NCBI RefSeq assembly: GCF_021216675.1
Contig: NZ_CP086120.1
Location: 4,710,501 to 4,774,500, forward strand
DNA: 64,000 bases
From: Streptomyces gobiensis
GTDB taxonomy: Bacteria > Actinomycetota > Actinomycetes > Streptomycetales > Streptomycetaceae
Direction: 5' to 3'
This document shows, piece after piece, positions 1 through 11,187 of this stretch (its first letter is position 1; each line of letters starts with the position of its first letter). Both the position numbers and the translations under genes were made by a program. A model generated the notes under the pieces. The model searched no databases and was not told the origin of the DNA. It saw nothing but the letters and a program-made list of their open reading frames with translations.

Positions 1-939
1 GGCCAGGGTGGCGGACAGCCGCTGTACCCTCGACACCTCGTCCTCGCTGGGCCGCAGATGCGAGGCATCGGTGATCATGGCCAGGACCCGCTCCGGCCTG
101 TCGAGGGCGTCGGTCAGCACCCGGAAGCGCAGCCGCAGCCAGCGCAGCTCGCCGCTGGGCCGGCGGATGCGGAACTCCAGTTCCCGGCCACTGGAGCTCG
201 AATGGCCCGGCTCGACGATGGACATGAGCGCGGGAGTGTCGTCCGGCACGGTGTGCGCGAGCAGGGTTTCCACGCGTCCGTCAAAGTCGTCCTCGGCGAT
301 GTCGAGCAGCTCGAGCGCCCCCGTGTCCGCGTCGATCCGCCCGGTGCTCAGCACCAGGGTGAACGATCCGACGCGGACGCGGCTCAGGTCGGGGCCCAGT
401 ACGGACCGAAGCGGTGGCTGGCCGGTGGCCTGGACACCGATCACTTTCTCATCCACTTCGATCCGTACGGCGACCTGGTCGGCGTAGAGCTCCAGGAAGT
501 TGCGCCGCTCGGCGTCGAAGCCGTCGCCGGCGTTGTCCACGACGACCAGGCAGCCCAGCTGTCTGCTGTCCACTCCCAGTGGCAGCGCGCCCAGCGAAAC
601 GCCGGCCGGCAGCGTGCCCATGCCGCTCTCGCGGTAGTCGGCGAGCTCGGCGGAGTTCAACCACAGGGGCCGGCCGGTACGGATGGCCTCGGCGGCGGGG
701 GAGCGGCCGGAGAGGGCACATCGAGACGGCAGCTCGTACAAGGGGCCCGGTTCCCCGACCGCCTGGGTCAGAAGCAGCTCACCGGCCTCTTCGTCCCGCA
801 CATAGACGGCGGCCAGCGCCGCTCCGGCGAACACCAGGACCTGCTTCGCCACGGCCTGCAGCGCTTCGGCGGCCGATATCGACTGTCCCGACCGCCGGTC
901 CCGCCCGCGATCTCGGGGCTCCCACCCGGGCGCCGCATT
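1..939 (-). CDS. GAF/PAS-domain signalling protein, N-terminal part (runs off left edge)
   Basis: The reading frame is open from an ATG at 939 to the window edge, giving 313 codons. Residues about 20-165 look like a GAF domain (it includes VLVFAGAALAAVYVRDEEAG and a LGCLVVVDNAGDGFDAERR strand-helix segment). Residues about 180-300 look like a PAS fold ending in ELRWLRLRFRVLTD. In Streptomyces this N-terminal order is common in multi-sensor proteins that end in a SpoIIE/PP2C phosphatase or histidine-kinase module, but the catalytic part lies outside the window, so the output is unknown. The ATG at 939 is the first start after an in-frame TGA. It lacks a strong ribosome site; a GGAGG further up serves a different, short frame. 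It is divergent from acnA. The domain assignment is by eye. Confidence 0.7.
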
Positions 940-1168
940 CGCCGGACGTTTCGCCATCCCATCGCCTCCGACCCGTCATCGCGCGAGGCTCTTCCAGCGT
1001 AAGCAAGAGAGCCGCAGGGTGGGGATGGTGTGCGCATCTGATCAGAGTTCCCCGAGCCGGGACCGTGCCGGGTGGGATTCGTGTATACGGGCCACGGGCC
1101 GGCGGCTGCATCCATCACGGCATGGAGGCGGACCAGGGCATGACCGGGCAGCGGCGATGTACTAGAGT

Positions 1169-1186
1169 TATCTCGACATCGAGATA
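1169..1186. promoter_or_regulatory. perfect palindrome upstream of acnA
   Basis: Eight-base arms TATCTCGA and TCGAGATA are separated by CA, a perfect operator-like dyad about 135 bases before the acnA start. No protein can be assigned from sequence alone. It lies in the 380-base divergent gap between the GAF/PAS gene and acnA. Confidence 0.55.
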
Positions 1187-1218
1187 TCTGCCGAGAGGTG
1201 TATCGCCGCCGCAATTGC

Positions 1219-1247
1219 TTAGGTAAGCCTAACTTAGGCTCACCTTA
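1219..1247. promoter_or_regulatory. double iron box (DmdR/IdeR-type) upstream of acnA
   Basis: A 29-base dyad is centred on C1233. Each half (TTAGGTAAGCCTAA and TTAGGCTCACCTTA) resembles the DtxR/IdeR/DmdR iron-box consensus, and 12 of 14 positions are symmetric between halves. Two overlapping boxes are therefore present 73-101 bases before the acnA start. Iron control of an iron-sulphur enzyme makes sense, but the regulator is inferred from the motif. Confidence 0.7.
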
Positions 1248-1319
1248 GCGGATGGGCAAGGTCCTGTGACGGCAGGATCGCGGTGGTACGCGCGAATTCA
1301 TGCATTGAAGGAGACTGTC

Positions 1320-4061
<2,742 letters not shown>

Positions 4062-4101
4062 GCACAACAAGTAGGCACAGCAAAAAGTAACGCGAGTCAG
4101 A

Positions 4102-4140
4102 CGGCAGGGCCGCACTCCCGAGGGGAGTGCGGCCCTGCCG
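4102..4140 (+). terminator. acnA terminator hairpin
   Basis: A perfect 18-bp stem with a GAG loop (arms 4102-4119 and 4123-4140) lies 40 bases after the acnA stop. There is no long T-run, as usual for Streptomyces terminators. Confidence 0.85.
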
Positions 4141-4203
4141 CATGGTCTCAACTCGGGAAAGACGGCGAGGAAAGCTGTTTTCGATCTTGCCCAGTTGGCA
4201 GCG

Positions 4204-4219
4204 AGTGGACTATACCTGT
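4204..4219. promoter_or_regulatory. candidate DasR-responsive element (dre) upstream of ngcE
   Basis: The 16-mer AGTGGACTATACCTGT matches the palindromic dre consensus (ASTGGTCTAGACCAST) at 13 of 16 positions. It lies 145 bases before the ngcE start, in the 302-base gap that also holds the acnA terminator. DasR is the GntR repressor of GlcNAc and chitin uptake genes, so the context fits. Binding is inferred. Confidence 0.65.
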
Positions 4220-4363
4220 CGGCACCCGGGCCGTAGTGTTCATACGCCGACCCGGTCTCGACAGCACGACCCAAGCTTCAACTGACCTGCGGTGTCGGGA
4301 CCTTCGCCAGTGGCGAGTTGACGGAGACCGGAACACCGCCTGAGTCCTGGAGAAGGCGAGGAC

Positions 4364-5788
4364 TTGAGCATGGGATCCACCGATGTCAACCGTCGTGAAC
4401 TGATCAAGCGGTCCGCCGCGGCTGGTCTGGCCGCTGTTCCGGCCATGGGGGCGCTGTCCGCCTGCGCAAGCAGTGGAAGCGGGGCCAGTGACAAGGTCGA
4501 AAAGGGCGAGAAGACCGATAAGAACCCGCTGGGTGTGAACAAGCAAGCCGGGCTTGAAGTAGTCATCTTCAACGGCGGCTACGGTGACCAGTACGCCCAG
4601 GACGCGCATAAGGTCTATGAGCGCAGCTACGGCGAGGTCAAGCATTCCAAGACCCAGAAAATCCGCACCAAGATGCAGCCGCGGATGGTCAAGGGGAACC
4701 CGCCGGATGTCATCAACAACTCCGGCGCCGAGAATATGGACATAGCCAGCCTGATCAAGGACGGCCAGGTGGCCGATCTCGAACCGCTGCTGGACGCACC
4801 CACGCTGGACGACCCCGCCAAGAAGGTCCGGGATGTGCTCATGCCGGGCACCATCGAGAAGGGCCAGTTCGGCGGGAAGGAGATGTACCAGCTCAACTAC
4901 TCCTTCACCGTGTACGGCACCTGGTATTCGAAGACGGCGCTGGAGCGGCTTGATGTCGAATACCCCAGGACCTGGGACGAAATGCTCGCGGTCTGTGCCA
5001 AGGCGAAGAGGGAGGGCATAGCGGGCTGGACATACGCGGGCAAACATCCTTACTACTTCTCCTTCACCCTCTATCCGTTCTTCACGAAAATCGGCGGCCC
5101 CGATGTCATGAAGGACATCGACAACCTGGAACCGAACGCCTGGAAGCACGATGCGGTGAAGAAGGCCTTCGACGCCTATTACGAGCTCTACGCCAAGGGG
5201 TACATCCTCAAGGGCACCCCGGGCATTGACCACATCCAGTCGCAGACGCAGTGGACCAAGGGAAACGCGCTGTTCATCCCGAACGGATCCTGGGTGGAGA
5301 ACGAGGCCAGGAAGACCACACCCAAGGACTTCCAGATGACCGTGGCACCGCCGACCAGCCTCGACACATCGGACGCCATGCCCTTTGAAACGGTCTACGC
5401 CGAGGCGAGCGAACCCTTTATGGTCCCTGCAAAGGCCAAGAACGTCGAGGGTGGCATGGAGTGGCTGCGCACCATGCTCGGCAAGGAATCCACCCAGAAC
5501 TTCACCAAGCTGGTCTCCGCACTGACCTGTGTCCAGGGCGCCGCGGAGGGGATGGAGCTGCAGTCCGGCCTCGCCTCGGCCAGCGCGGTCCTGGACGCCG
5601 CTGGTGAGCACGTCATCACTCCGCGTATCCAGGACTGGTATCTGGAGCTCCACAAGGACAAGATCGGCGGCACCATCGCCGCCATGATGTCCGGTGACAT
5701 CAAGCCGGAGGAGGCCGTCAAACGCTGTCAGCGCTTCGCCGATGAGACGGCCAAGGACGACTCCATCAAGAAGTACAAGCACACCTGA
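4364..5788 (+). CDS. ngcE: sugar ABC transporter solute-binding lipoprotein, NgcE-type
   Basis: This is the extracellular sugar-binding lipoprotein of an importer for N-acetylglucosamine/chitobiose-type sugars. The N-terminus has a twin-arginine-like NRRELIKRS followed by a hydrophobic stretch and the lipobox LSAC, so the protein is probably exported folded and lipidated. The rest reads as a family-1 solute-binding protein (VVIFNGGYGDQYAQDAHKVYE, later GNALFIPNGSWVENEARK). Genes for two permeases follow at once, and a DasR-like site lies upstream. The identity rests on similarity to S. coelicolor NgcE and on the ngcEFG-rok7B7-xylFGH neighbourhood. No ATPase is encoded; such importers usually share MsiK. 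TTG at 4364 has GGAGAAGG about seven bases upstream; ATG at 4370 is the alternative. Confidence 0.85.
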   Translation: MSMGSTDVNRRELIKRSAAAGLAAVPAMGALSACASSGSGASDKVEKGEKTDKNPLGVNKQAGLEVVIFNGGYGDQYAQDAHKVYERSYGEVKHSKTQKIRTKMQPRMVKGNPPDVINNSGAENMDIASLIKDGQVADLEPLLDAPTLDDPAKKVRDVLMPGTIEKGQFGGKEMYQLNYSFTVYGTWYSKTALERLDVEYPRTWDEMLAVCAKAKREGIAGWTYAGKHPYYFSFTLYPFFTKIGGPDVMKDIDNLEPNAWKHDAVKKAFDAYYELYAKGYILKGTPGIDHIQSQTQWTKGNALFIPNGSWVENEARKTTPKDFQMTVAPPTSLDTSDAMPFETVYAEASEPFMVPAKAKNVEGGMEWLRTMLGKESTQNFTKLVSALTCVQGAAEGMELQSGLASASAVLDAAGEHVITPRIQDWYLELHKDKIGGTIAAMMSGDIKPEEAVKRCQRFADETAKDDSIKKYKHT

Positions 5789-5826
5789 CCCAGGTCGGTT
5801 CAACGGTGAGTACGGAGCGGGGCGGC

Positions 5827-6900
5827 ATGGCGAACGATGTCCGGACGGTGGAGCGGAAACCCACTGACACGGCACCCAGGAAAGAAGAGGGCACACCCCT
5901 TGGTGACTACCCGCTGTACGCAGCGGCGTTCTTCCTGCCGCCCCGGCTCACTCCAGAGCGGGTGAAGAACAACCGGCGTTACCGGGCCCTCGACACATAC
6001 CGGTTCATCTGCTGGTTTCTGCTGATCCCGCTGGTCATCTACGCCATCTTCGTGATCTCGCCCTTCCTCCAGGCGTTCTACTACTCGCTCACGGACTGGA
6101 CGGGTTACAGCTCCGACTTCGCCTTCGTCGGCCTGGACAACTACGCTCGCCTGCTGGACGATTCCACCTTCTGGGCGTCCATGCGCAATAGCTTGCTGCT
6201 GCTTGTCGCAGCACCGGTGGTGACCCTCGGCCTCGGACTGTTCTTCGCCTTTATGCTGCAAGCCGGTGGGCGGCACAAGAAGAACGAGGCCATCTCCGGC
6301 GTACGCGGCGCGAAGTTCTACAAGGTCGTCTACTTCTTCCCGCAGGTCATTTCGGTCGCCATCATCGGCGTCGTATGGGCGGCCATGTACGACCCGATCA
6401 CGGGCCCGCTCAATGGCATCCTGCGCGCGGCCGGCCTCGGTTCCCTCGCTCAGAACTGGCTGGCGGACCCCAAGCTGGCGCTGGGCAGTGTGCTGTTCGT
6501 ACTCTGCTGGATGTTCATCGGCTTCTATGTGGTGCTGTTCTCCGCCGCGATGGGGTCGATCCCGAAGGACATCTACGAGGCCGCCCTGCTGGACGGCGCC
6601 AGCCGCCCGACGACCTTCTTCCGCGTCACCCTTCCGCTGATCTGGGACACCGTGCAGACCGGCTGGATCTATATGGGCATCCAGGCGCTCGACGCCTTCG
6701 CCATCGTGCACATCATGACCATCAACAAGGGGGGTCCAGGCCAATCCACCCTGGTCACACCGGTCTTTCTCTACAAGAAGGCCTTCGATGTGGGGCAGGC
6801 CGGCTACGCCACCGCGGTGGGCGTCGTGCTGCTGCTGGTCACCATGGTATTCGCAGCGATCATGATGCTGCTCAGCCGGCGTGAGCGGATTGAGTACTGA
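5827..6900 (+). CDS. ngcF: sugar ABC transporter permease, NgcF-type
   Basis: This is an inner-membrane permease of the MalF class with about six hydrophobic segments (ICWFLLIPLVIYAIFVISPF, SLLLLVAAPVVTLGLGLFF, then VISVAIIGVVWAAM and others). The EAA loop that contacts the ATPase is visible as IYEAALLDGASRPTTFFRVTLP. The unusual N-terminal extension of about 60 polar residues is typical of this subfamily. It lies 38 bases after ngcE and is surely co-transcribed. The ATG at 5827 has GGAG eight bases upstream; a GTG at 5806 in the same frame is the alternative. Confidence 0.85.
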   Translation: MANDVRTVERKPTDTAPRKEEGTPLGDYPLYAAAFFLPPRLTPERVKNNRRYRALDTYRFICWFLLIPLVIYAIFVISPFLQAFYYSLTDWTGYSSDFAFVGLDNYARLLDDSTFWASMRNSLLLLVAAPVVTLGLGLFFAFMLQAGGRHKKNEAISGVRGAKFYKVVYFFPQVISVAIIGVVWAAMYDPITGPLNGILRAAGLGSLAQNWLADPKLALGSVLFVLCWMFIGFYVVLFSAAMGSIPKDIYEAALLDGASRPTTFFRVTLPLIWDTVQTGWIYMGIQALDAFAIVHIMTINKGGPGQSTLVTPVFLYKKAFDVGQAGYATAVGVVLLLVTMVFAAIMMLLSRRERIEY

Positions 6901-6922
6901 GATGAGCGGAGGGACCCAGACA

Positions 6923-7849
6923 ATGAGCGCAACTCAGTCCGCGGAGCTAACGCACACCGCCCCGCAGACCGGTGAGCACGGGGGAACGGCACATGAGAAG
7001 GTCCCGAAAGGCCAGGGGACCGAGGGCGGTGTCCTCAATGTCTTCTCCAACGCGTTTCTGGTGCTGTGGGTGGTGATGGCCGCTGGCCCCCTGGTCTGGG
7101 TCATGGTCAACTCCCTGCGGGACTCCGGCGCCATCGAGGGCGACCCCTTCGGCTGGCCGACCTCGCTGAGCTTCGAGAACTTCACCAACGCCTGGTCCGA
7201 GGCGAACATCGGCCAGTACGCCCTGAACTCCGCGATCGTTCTGGCGGGCTCACTGCCCGGCACCATGCTCCTGGGCTCGATGGCCGCGTATGTGATCGCC
7301 CGCTACGCCTTCCCCGGGAACCGGGTCATCTATCTGCTCTTCGCGGGCGGCATGATGTTCCCGATTATCCTGGCGGTGGTACCCCTGTTCTTCGTCATGG
7401 ACAACTTCGGGCTGCTGGACACCCGCCAGGGCCTGATGCTGGCCTACATCGCCTACTCGCTGCCGTTCACGACCTTCTTTATGACGGCGTTCTTCCGGAC
7501 CCTGCCCGGCAGCGTGGCCGAGGCGGCGACCATTGATGGCGCGTCGCACACCCGGACGTTCTTCCAGATCATGCTGCCGATGGCCAAGCCGGGATTGATC
7601 AGCATCGGAATCTTCAACTTCCTGGGCCAGTGGAACCAGTTCTTCCTGCCGCTCGCCCTGAACTCGGAACACGAGGACCGAGCCCTGCTCACGCAGGGCC
7701 TCGCCGAACTCTCCGTCAGCCAGGGCTACGAAGGGGACTGGGGCGCCCTCTTCGCGGGCCTGTCCATCGCCATGGTGCCGATCCTGGTGGTGTACATGGT
7801 CTTCCAACGCCAGGTCCAACAGGGCCTGACAGCTGGAGCCGTCAAGTAG
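6923..7849 (+). CDS. ngcG: sugar ABC transporter permease, NgcG-type
   Basis: This MalG-class permease pairs with the preceding NgcF-like protein. Hydrophobic segments include FLVLWVVMAAGPLVWVMVN and YLLFAGGMMFPIILAVVPLFF, and the EAA loop is visible as VAEAATIDGASHTRTFFQI. ATG at 6923 has GGAGG ten bases upstream and is preferred over ATG at 6902. It closes the ngcEFG operon: a small hairpin follows, and the next gene (TetR) opens the accessory island. In S. coelicolor the next locus would be rok7B7, which here is 37 kb away. Confidence 0.84.
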   Translation: MSATQSAELTHTAPQTGEHGGTAHEKVPKGQGTEGGVLNVFSNAFLVLWVVMAAGPLVWVMVNSLRDSGAIEGDPFGWPTSLSFENFTNAWSEANIGQYALNSAIVLAGSLPGTMLLGSMAAYVIARYAFPGNRVIYLLFAGGMMFPIILAVVPLFFVMDNFGLLDTRQGLMLAYIAYSLPFTTFFMTAFFRTLPGSVAEAATIDGASHTRTFFQIMLPMAKPGLISIGIFNFLGQWNQFFLPLALNSEHEDRALLTQGLAELSVSQGYEGDWGALFAGLSIAMVPILVVYMVFQRQVQQGLTAGAVK

Positions 7850-7876
7850 TCCCCTCCGCCCAGCGGGGCGCCCCGC

Positions 7877-7895
7877 CATGCGGCGGAGCCGCATG
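7877..7895 (+). terminator. hairpin after ngcG
   Basis: CATGCGGC-GGA-GCCGCATG forms a perfect 8-bp stem 28 bases after the ngcG stop, next to the self-complementary GCGGGGCGCCCCGC. It is the probable end of the ngc transcript. Confidence 0.55.
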
Positions 7896-7907
7896 AGGAG
7901 CCAGGTA

Positions 7908-7927
7908 CCCACGGTACTCATCGTGGG
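7908..7927. promoter_or_regulatory. inverted repeat upstream of the TetR gene
   Basis: CCCACG and CGTGGG arms are separated by eight bases, about 90 bases before the TetR start. It could be an autoregulatory operator, but short GC-rich dyads arise often by chance in this genome. Confidence 0.3.
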
Positions 7928-8018
7928 GGGCGGTCGGCCTTGTATGGTGGTGCTGAACAGTCATATACCGCATTCGCGGCGCTGCGGGGCGGCCGACTCG
8001 AAGACCGGGGTTCACTTC

Positions 8019-8690
8019 ATGGCCATTGCGACCGGGGAAATCTACGCCTCGCCGTCCGGGCAGAGTACGCGGAGACGGCTTGAAGTGGTGGCCGCTGAGC
8101 TGTTCTACCGGCAGGGGTACACCAAGACCAGCGTCCGGGAGATCCTCTCCGCGCTGGGGATGACCCCAGGGGCGATGTACAACCACTTCCGCTCAAAAGA
8201 GGAACTTCTCTATTCGATCGCCTCTCGGAATCACGCCGAACTGGAGGAGCAGCTGTCCGCGGCGCTGGGACGTGGTGGCGGTGATCCGCCTGCGCAGCTC
8301 TGGGAAGCCGCGCAGGCGGTAACCGTATTCTGCACCATGTACCGCATGGAGGCGATCGTCAGTCGCTCGGAGGTGCAGCATCTGCCGGCCGCACAGGCGA
8401 ATGAGATGCTGGAGAGTGAACGCCGCGTCCGGCGGGGATTTGAGCGGGTGCTGGAGAAGGGGCGGGAGAAAGAGATCTTCCGTATTTTTCTGCCGGATGG
8501 CCGGCCGGCGGATATCCCGGTTACCGCCAAGGCGATTCTCGATCTGTGTATCAACGCCGGGCTCTGGTTCCGTCCGGAAGGGCGGCTCAGCGCGGAGGAC
8601 ATCGCGACGCAGTACGGTGTCCTCGCGCTGCAGGCGGCCGGTGTTACGCCCGCCGAGGTTCAGTCGGTGGTCGCGAGGGTGCCCAGATAG
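8019..8690 (+). CDS. TetR-family transcriptional regulator
   Basis: This is a DNA-binding repressor of the TetR class. The N-terminal HTH is clear (RRLEVVAAELFYRQGYTKTSVREI, then MTPGAMYNHFRSKEELLYSI), and the C-terminal half is the ligand/dimer domain, which resembles TetR proteins that sense acyl-CoAs. The product is 223 residues. The ATG at 8019 was chosen because the HTH begins about 20 residues later; the ribosome site is weak. The gene ends inside the convergent livF gene (31-base overlap), so the two transcripts run into each other. Its position at the edge of the island suggests that it controls the island; a dyad at 22741-22754 in the central divergent promoter is a candidate target. 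Confidence 0.85.
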   Translation: MAIATGEIYASPSGQSTRRRLEVVAAELFYRQGYTKTSVREILSALGMTPGAMYNHFRSKEELLYSIASRNHAELEEQLSAALGRGGGDPPAQLWEAAQAVTVFCTMYRMEAIVSRSEVQHLPAAQANEMLESERRVRRGFERVLEKGREKEIFRIFLPDGRPADIPVTAKAILDLCINAGLWFRPEGRLSAEDIATQYGVLALQAAGVTPAEVQSVVARVPR

Positions 8691-9400
8691 GCCTGCCGGA
8701 GCTGGGGCCCGTCGCGCAGCTGCGCGGCGGGCCCGTCGGCGATGATCCGGCCCGCTTGCATAATGAAGGCGCGGTCGGCCAGTTCCAGGGTGCGTTCGAC
8801 GACTTGGTCGACGAGAAGCAGGGTGAGTCCTTGATCGCGCAGCTCGCGCAGGGTTGCGAAGACCCTGTCGATGACGACCGGGGCCAGACCGATGGAGGGT
8901 TCGTCGATGAGGAGCATCCGGGGCTGGCCCATCAGCGCCTGACCGATCACCATCATCTGCTGTTCACCGCCGCTGAGCACCTCGGCCCGGGCGCCAAGAC
9001 GTTGCGCCAGGAAGGGGAAGAGGGAGAGCACCCAGTCGAGGCGTTCGCGTTCCTCGGTGGCCGTCAACTTCCGCTGCCACAGGCCCAGGTCGAGGTTTTC
9101 GCGCACCGTGAGGCCGCGGAAGACACGGCGCCCCTCGGGGATCTGGATCAGGCCCCGGGCGCTGATCGTCTCGGCTCGGGCGCCGGTGAGGTCGGCGCCG
9201 TTGAACGCGACGGTGCCCGCGGTGGGCTTGAGCAGGCCCGAGACGGTGCTCAGCAGGGTGGACTTGCCCGCGCCGTTGGCGCCTACCAGGGCGCAGATCT
9301 CGCCCTGGTGCACGGTAAGGCTTACGTCGTGGACTACTGGGACTGGGCCGTAGCCGGAGTGCAGGCCGGTCAGTCGCAGGAGCGGAGTGGTGTTTCGCAT
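8660..9400 (-). CDS. branched-chain-type ABC transporter ATP-binding protein (LivF-like)
   Basis: This is the second ATPase of a HAAT/Liv-class importer. Walker A is LVGANGAGKSTLL, the signature is LSGGEQQMM and Walker B is MLLIDEPSIGLAP; length 246 residues is normal for LivF. Its start overlaps the end of the upstream permease-ATPase fusion by 31 bases, and its own end overlaps the convergent TetR gene. It is the last gene of the 13-gene minus-strand operon. In this transporter class, importers encoded beside CoA ligases and thiolases usually take up hydrophobic acids or aromatic compounds rather than amino acids; that is my inference here. Confidence 0.93.
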   Translation of the reverse strand: MRNTTPLLRLTGLHSGYGPVPVVHDVSLTVHQGEICALVGANGAGKSTLLSTVSGLLKPTAGTVAFNGADLTGARAETISARGLIQIPEGRRVFRGLTVRENLDLGLWQRKLTATEERERLDWVLSLFPFLAQRLGARAEVLSGGEQQMMVIGQALMGQPRMLLIDEPSIGLAPVVIDRVFATLRELRDQGLTLLLVDQVVERTLELADRAFIMQAGRIIADGPAAQLRDGPQLRQAYLGTLATTD

Positions 9401-11187
9401 GATCGCCCCAGATATGCGTCGAGTACCCGGTCGTCCCGGAGGGCCGTGGTGGGTTCGGCCGACACCAGGACGGCGCCGGCGTCGAGCACGGTAACCCGGT
9501 CGGCGACGTTGGTCACCAGCTCGATGTGGTGCTCGACGAGCACCACCGTGATGTCCCGGGTTCTGATCTCGCGGAGCAGCTGGTCCAGTGCCTCAAGCTC
9601 GATGTGCGAGAGGCCGGCGGCTGGTTCGTCCATGAGAAGCAGCCGGGGGTGGGCCATCAGCGCCCGGGCGATCTCCAGCAGCCGCTGCCGACCATGTGGC
9701 AGCACACCGGCCGGTACGTCCGCGTAGTCGGCCAGGCCCACAAAGGCCAGATAGCCAAGCGCCTCCTCCCGCAGGGCCCGGCTCTCGCGCCGGGCCCTGG
9801 GCAGGGCGAGGGCGTGCTCGATGCCGCTGGCCCGTTCCCGGGCGTAGGCGCCGAGCAGCACGTTCTCCACCGCGCTGAGCCCGGGGAGCAGTTGCGGGGT
9901 CTGGAAGGTACGGCCCACACCGTGCCGGGCGATGTGCTCGGTGGCGCGGCGGGTGATCTCGGTGCCGTTCAGCAGCACATGGCCGTGGTCCGGGCGCACC
10001 AGCCCGGTCATGGTGTTGAGCAGGGTGGTCTTGCCGGAGCCATTGGGGCCGACCACCGCGTGGATGGTGCCGGGGGCGGCCGTCAGCTGGATGCCGCGCA
10101 GTGCGTGGATGCCGCCGAAGGAGCGTTGAAGGTCCCTGGTGCGCAGCTCCAGACCGCCGTCCGGGTGGCTGGCCAGGGGGCGGGGCCGGGTTGCCGCTGC
10201 GGCTGGCGGAGTACGGCGCCAGGGGCCGGGCGGCAGCCTGGCGTAGAGGGTGGGCCAGTGCCTGGCCCAGGCGCCGGCGATGCCGTGCGGGGCGTAGATG
10301 ATCAGCACCAGCAGGGCGACGGCGTAGATGAGCACCCGCCACTGCGCCAGCCCGCCCAGCAGCTCCGGGATGACGAAGAAGGCCAGGGTGCCGATGACCG
10401 GTCCGCTCAGCCGTCCCGCACCGCCGATGATGACGACCAGGAGGAAGAAGAGGGAGAAGTCGATGGGGAAGTCGTCGGGGGTCACGATTCCGCGTGAAGC
10501 GGCCAGCAGCGCACCGCCGAGACCAGCCAGCGCGGCGCTCAGACAGAAGGCGAAGATCTTGAGCTGGACCACCGCGGCGCCCGCTGCGCGGGCGGCATCG
10601 GGGGCGTCACGTACGCCGGTGAGCGCGCGGCCGGTCCGGGACCGGAGAAGGTTTCTGGTCAGGACGGTGAGGAGTACGGCCAGGGCGACCACCAGCCAGT
10701 AGAGTTCGCCATCGGTGAACTCGGCGCCGCCTCGCTCGGGCCGCGGGATGCCGAGGATGCCGGCAAACCCGCCCGTGAGGCCCTGCAACTCGGTCAGCAG
10801 CCCATTCACCACCATGGCGAAGGCGATGGTGACCAGCGCCAGATGCCAGGAGGACAGCCGCAGCGCGGGCAGCGCCATCAGCCCGCCCATCAGGGTGGCC
10901 GCCGCCGTCGCCAGCGGGGCGGCCGTCCAGAACGTCCAGCCGTGCTCGACGGTGAGCACGGCCGTCGTATAGGCACCGACCGCCACCAGCGCACCGTGGC
11001 CGAGCGATACCTGGCCGGTGTAGCCGAAGAGGACGTTCAGCCCCATGGCGACGATGGTGTAGATGCCGACGACCGTGGCGAGATGGATGACATAGGGGTC
11101 GTCAGTGAGCAGGGGGAGCGCGGCCACCGGTGCGAGCGCCGCCAGCAGGAAGAGGGCGCGCAGGGGGCGCAAGGCACGGTCAGACAC
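9370..11187 (-). CDS. branched-chain-type ABC transporter permease fused to ATPase (LivM-LivG fusion)
   Basis: The 605-residue protein joins two transporter subunits in one chain. Residues 1-310 are a LivM permease (multiple hydrophobic helices; VGIYTIVAMGLNVLFGYTGQ; SLGHGALVAVGAY). Residues about 350-600 are a LivG ATPase with Walker A VVGPNGSGKTTLLN, the switch region GVGRTFQTPQLLPGLSAVENV, and MDEPAAGLSH as Walker B. The signature is modified (VLPHGRQRLLEIARALM in place of LSGGQQ), as is usual in LivG. The start overlaps livH by eight bases. Fusions of this kind occur in actinobacteria and fix the stoichiometry of the two domains. Confidence 0.93.
   Translation of the reverse strand: MSDRALRPLRALFLLAALAPVAALPLLTDDPYVIHLATVVGIYTIVAMGLNVLFGYTGQVSLGHGALVAVGAYTTAVLTVEHGWTFWTAAPLATAAATLMGGLMALPALRLSSWHLALVTIAFAMVVNGLLTELQGLTGGFAGILGIPRPERGGAEFTDGELYWLVVALAVLLTVLTRNLLRSRTGRALTGVRDAPDAARAAGAAVVQLKIFAFCLSAALAGLGGALLAASRGIVTPDDFPIDFSLFFLLVVIIGGAGRLSGPVIGTLAFFVIPELLGGLAQWRVLIYAVALLVLIIYAPHGIAGAWARHWPTLYARLPPGPWRRTPPAAAATRPRPLASHPDGGLELRTRDLQRSFGGIHALRGIQLTAAPGTIHAVVGPNGSGKTTLLNTMTGLVRPDHGHVLLNGTEITRRATEHIARHGVGRTFQTPQLLPGLSAVENVLLGAYARERASGIEHALALPRARRESRALREEALGYLAFVGLADYADVPAGVLPHGRQRLLEIARALMAHPRLLLMDEPAAGLSHIELEALDQLLREIRTRDITVVLVEHHIELVTNVADRVTVLDAGAVLVSAEPTTALRDDRVLDAYLGRSCETPLRSCD

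Noticed and set aside
4148..5896. 582-codon minus-strand frame opposite ngcE
   Set aside because: No domain; the overlapping plus-strand lipoprotein has signal peptide, lipobox and operon context.
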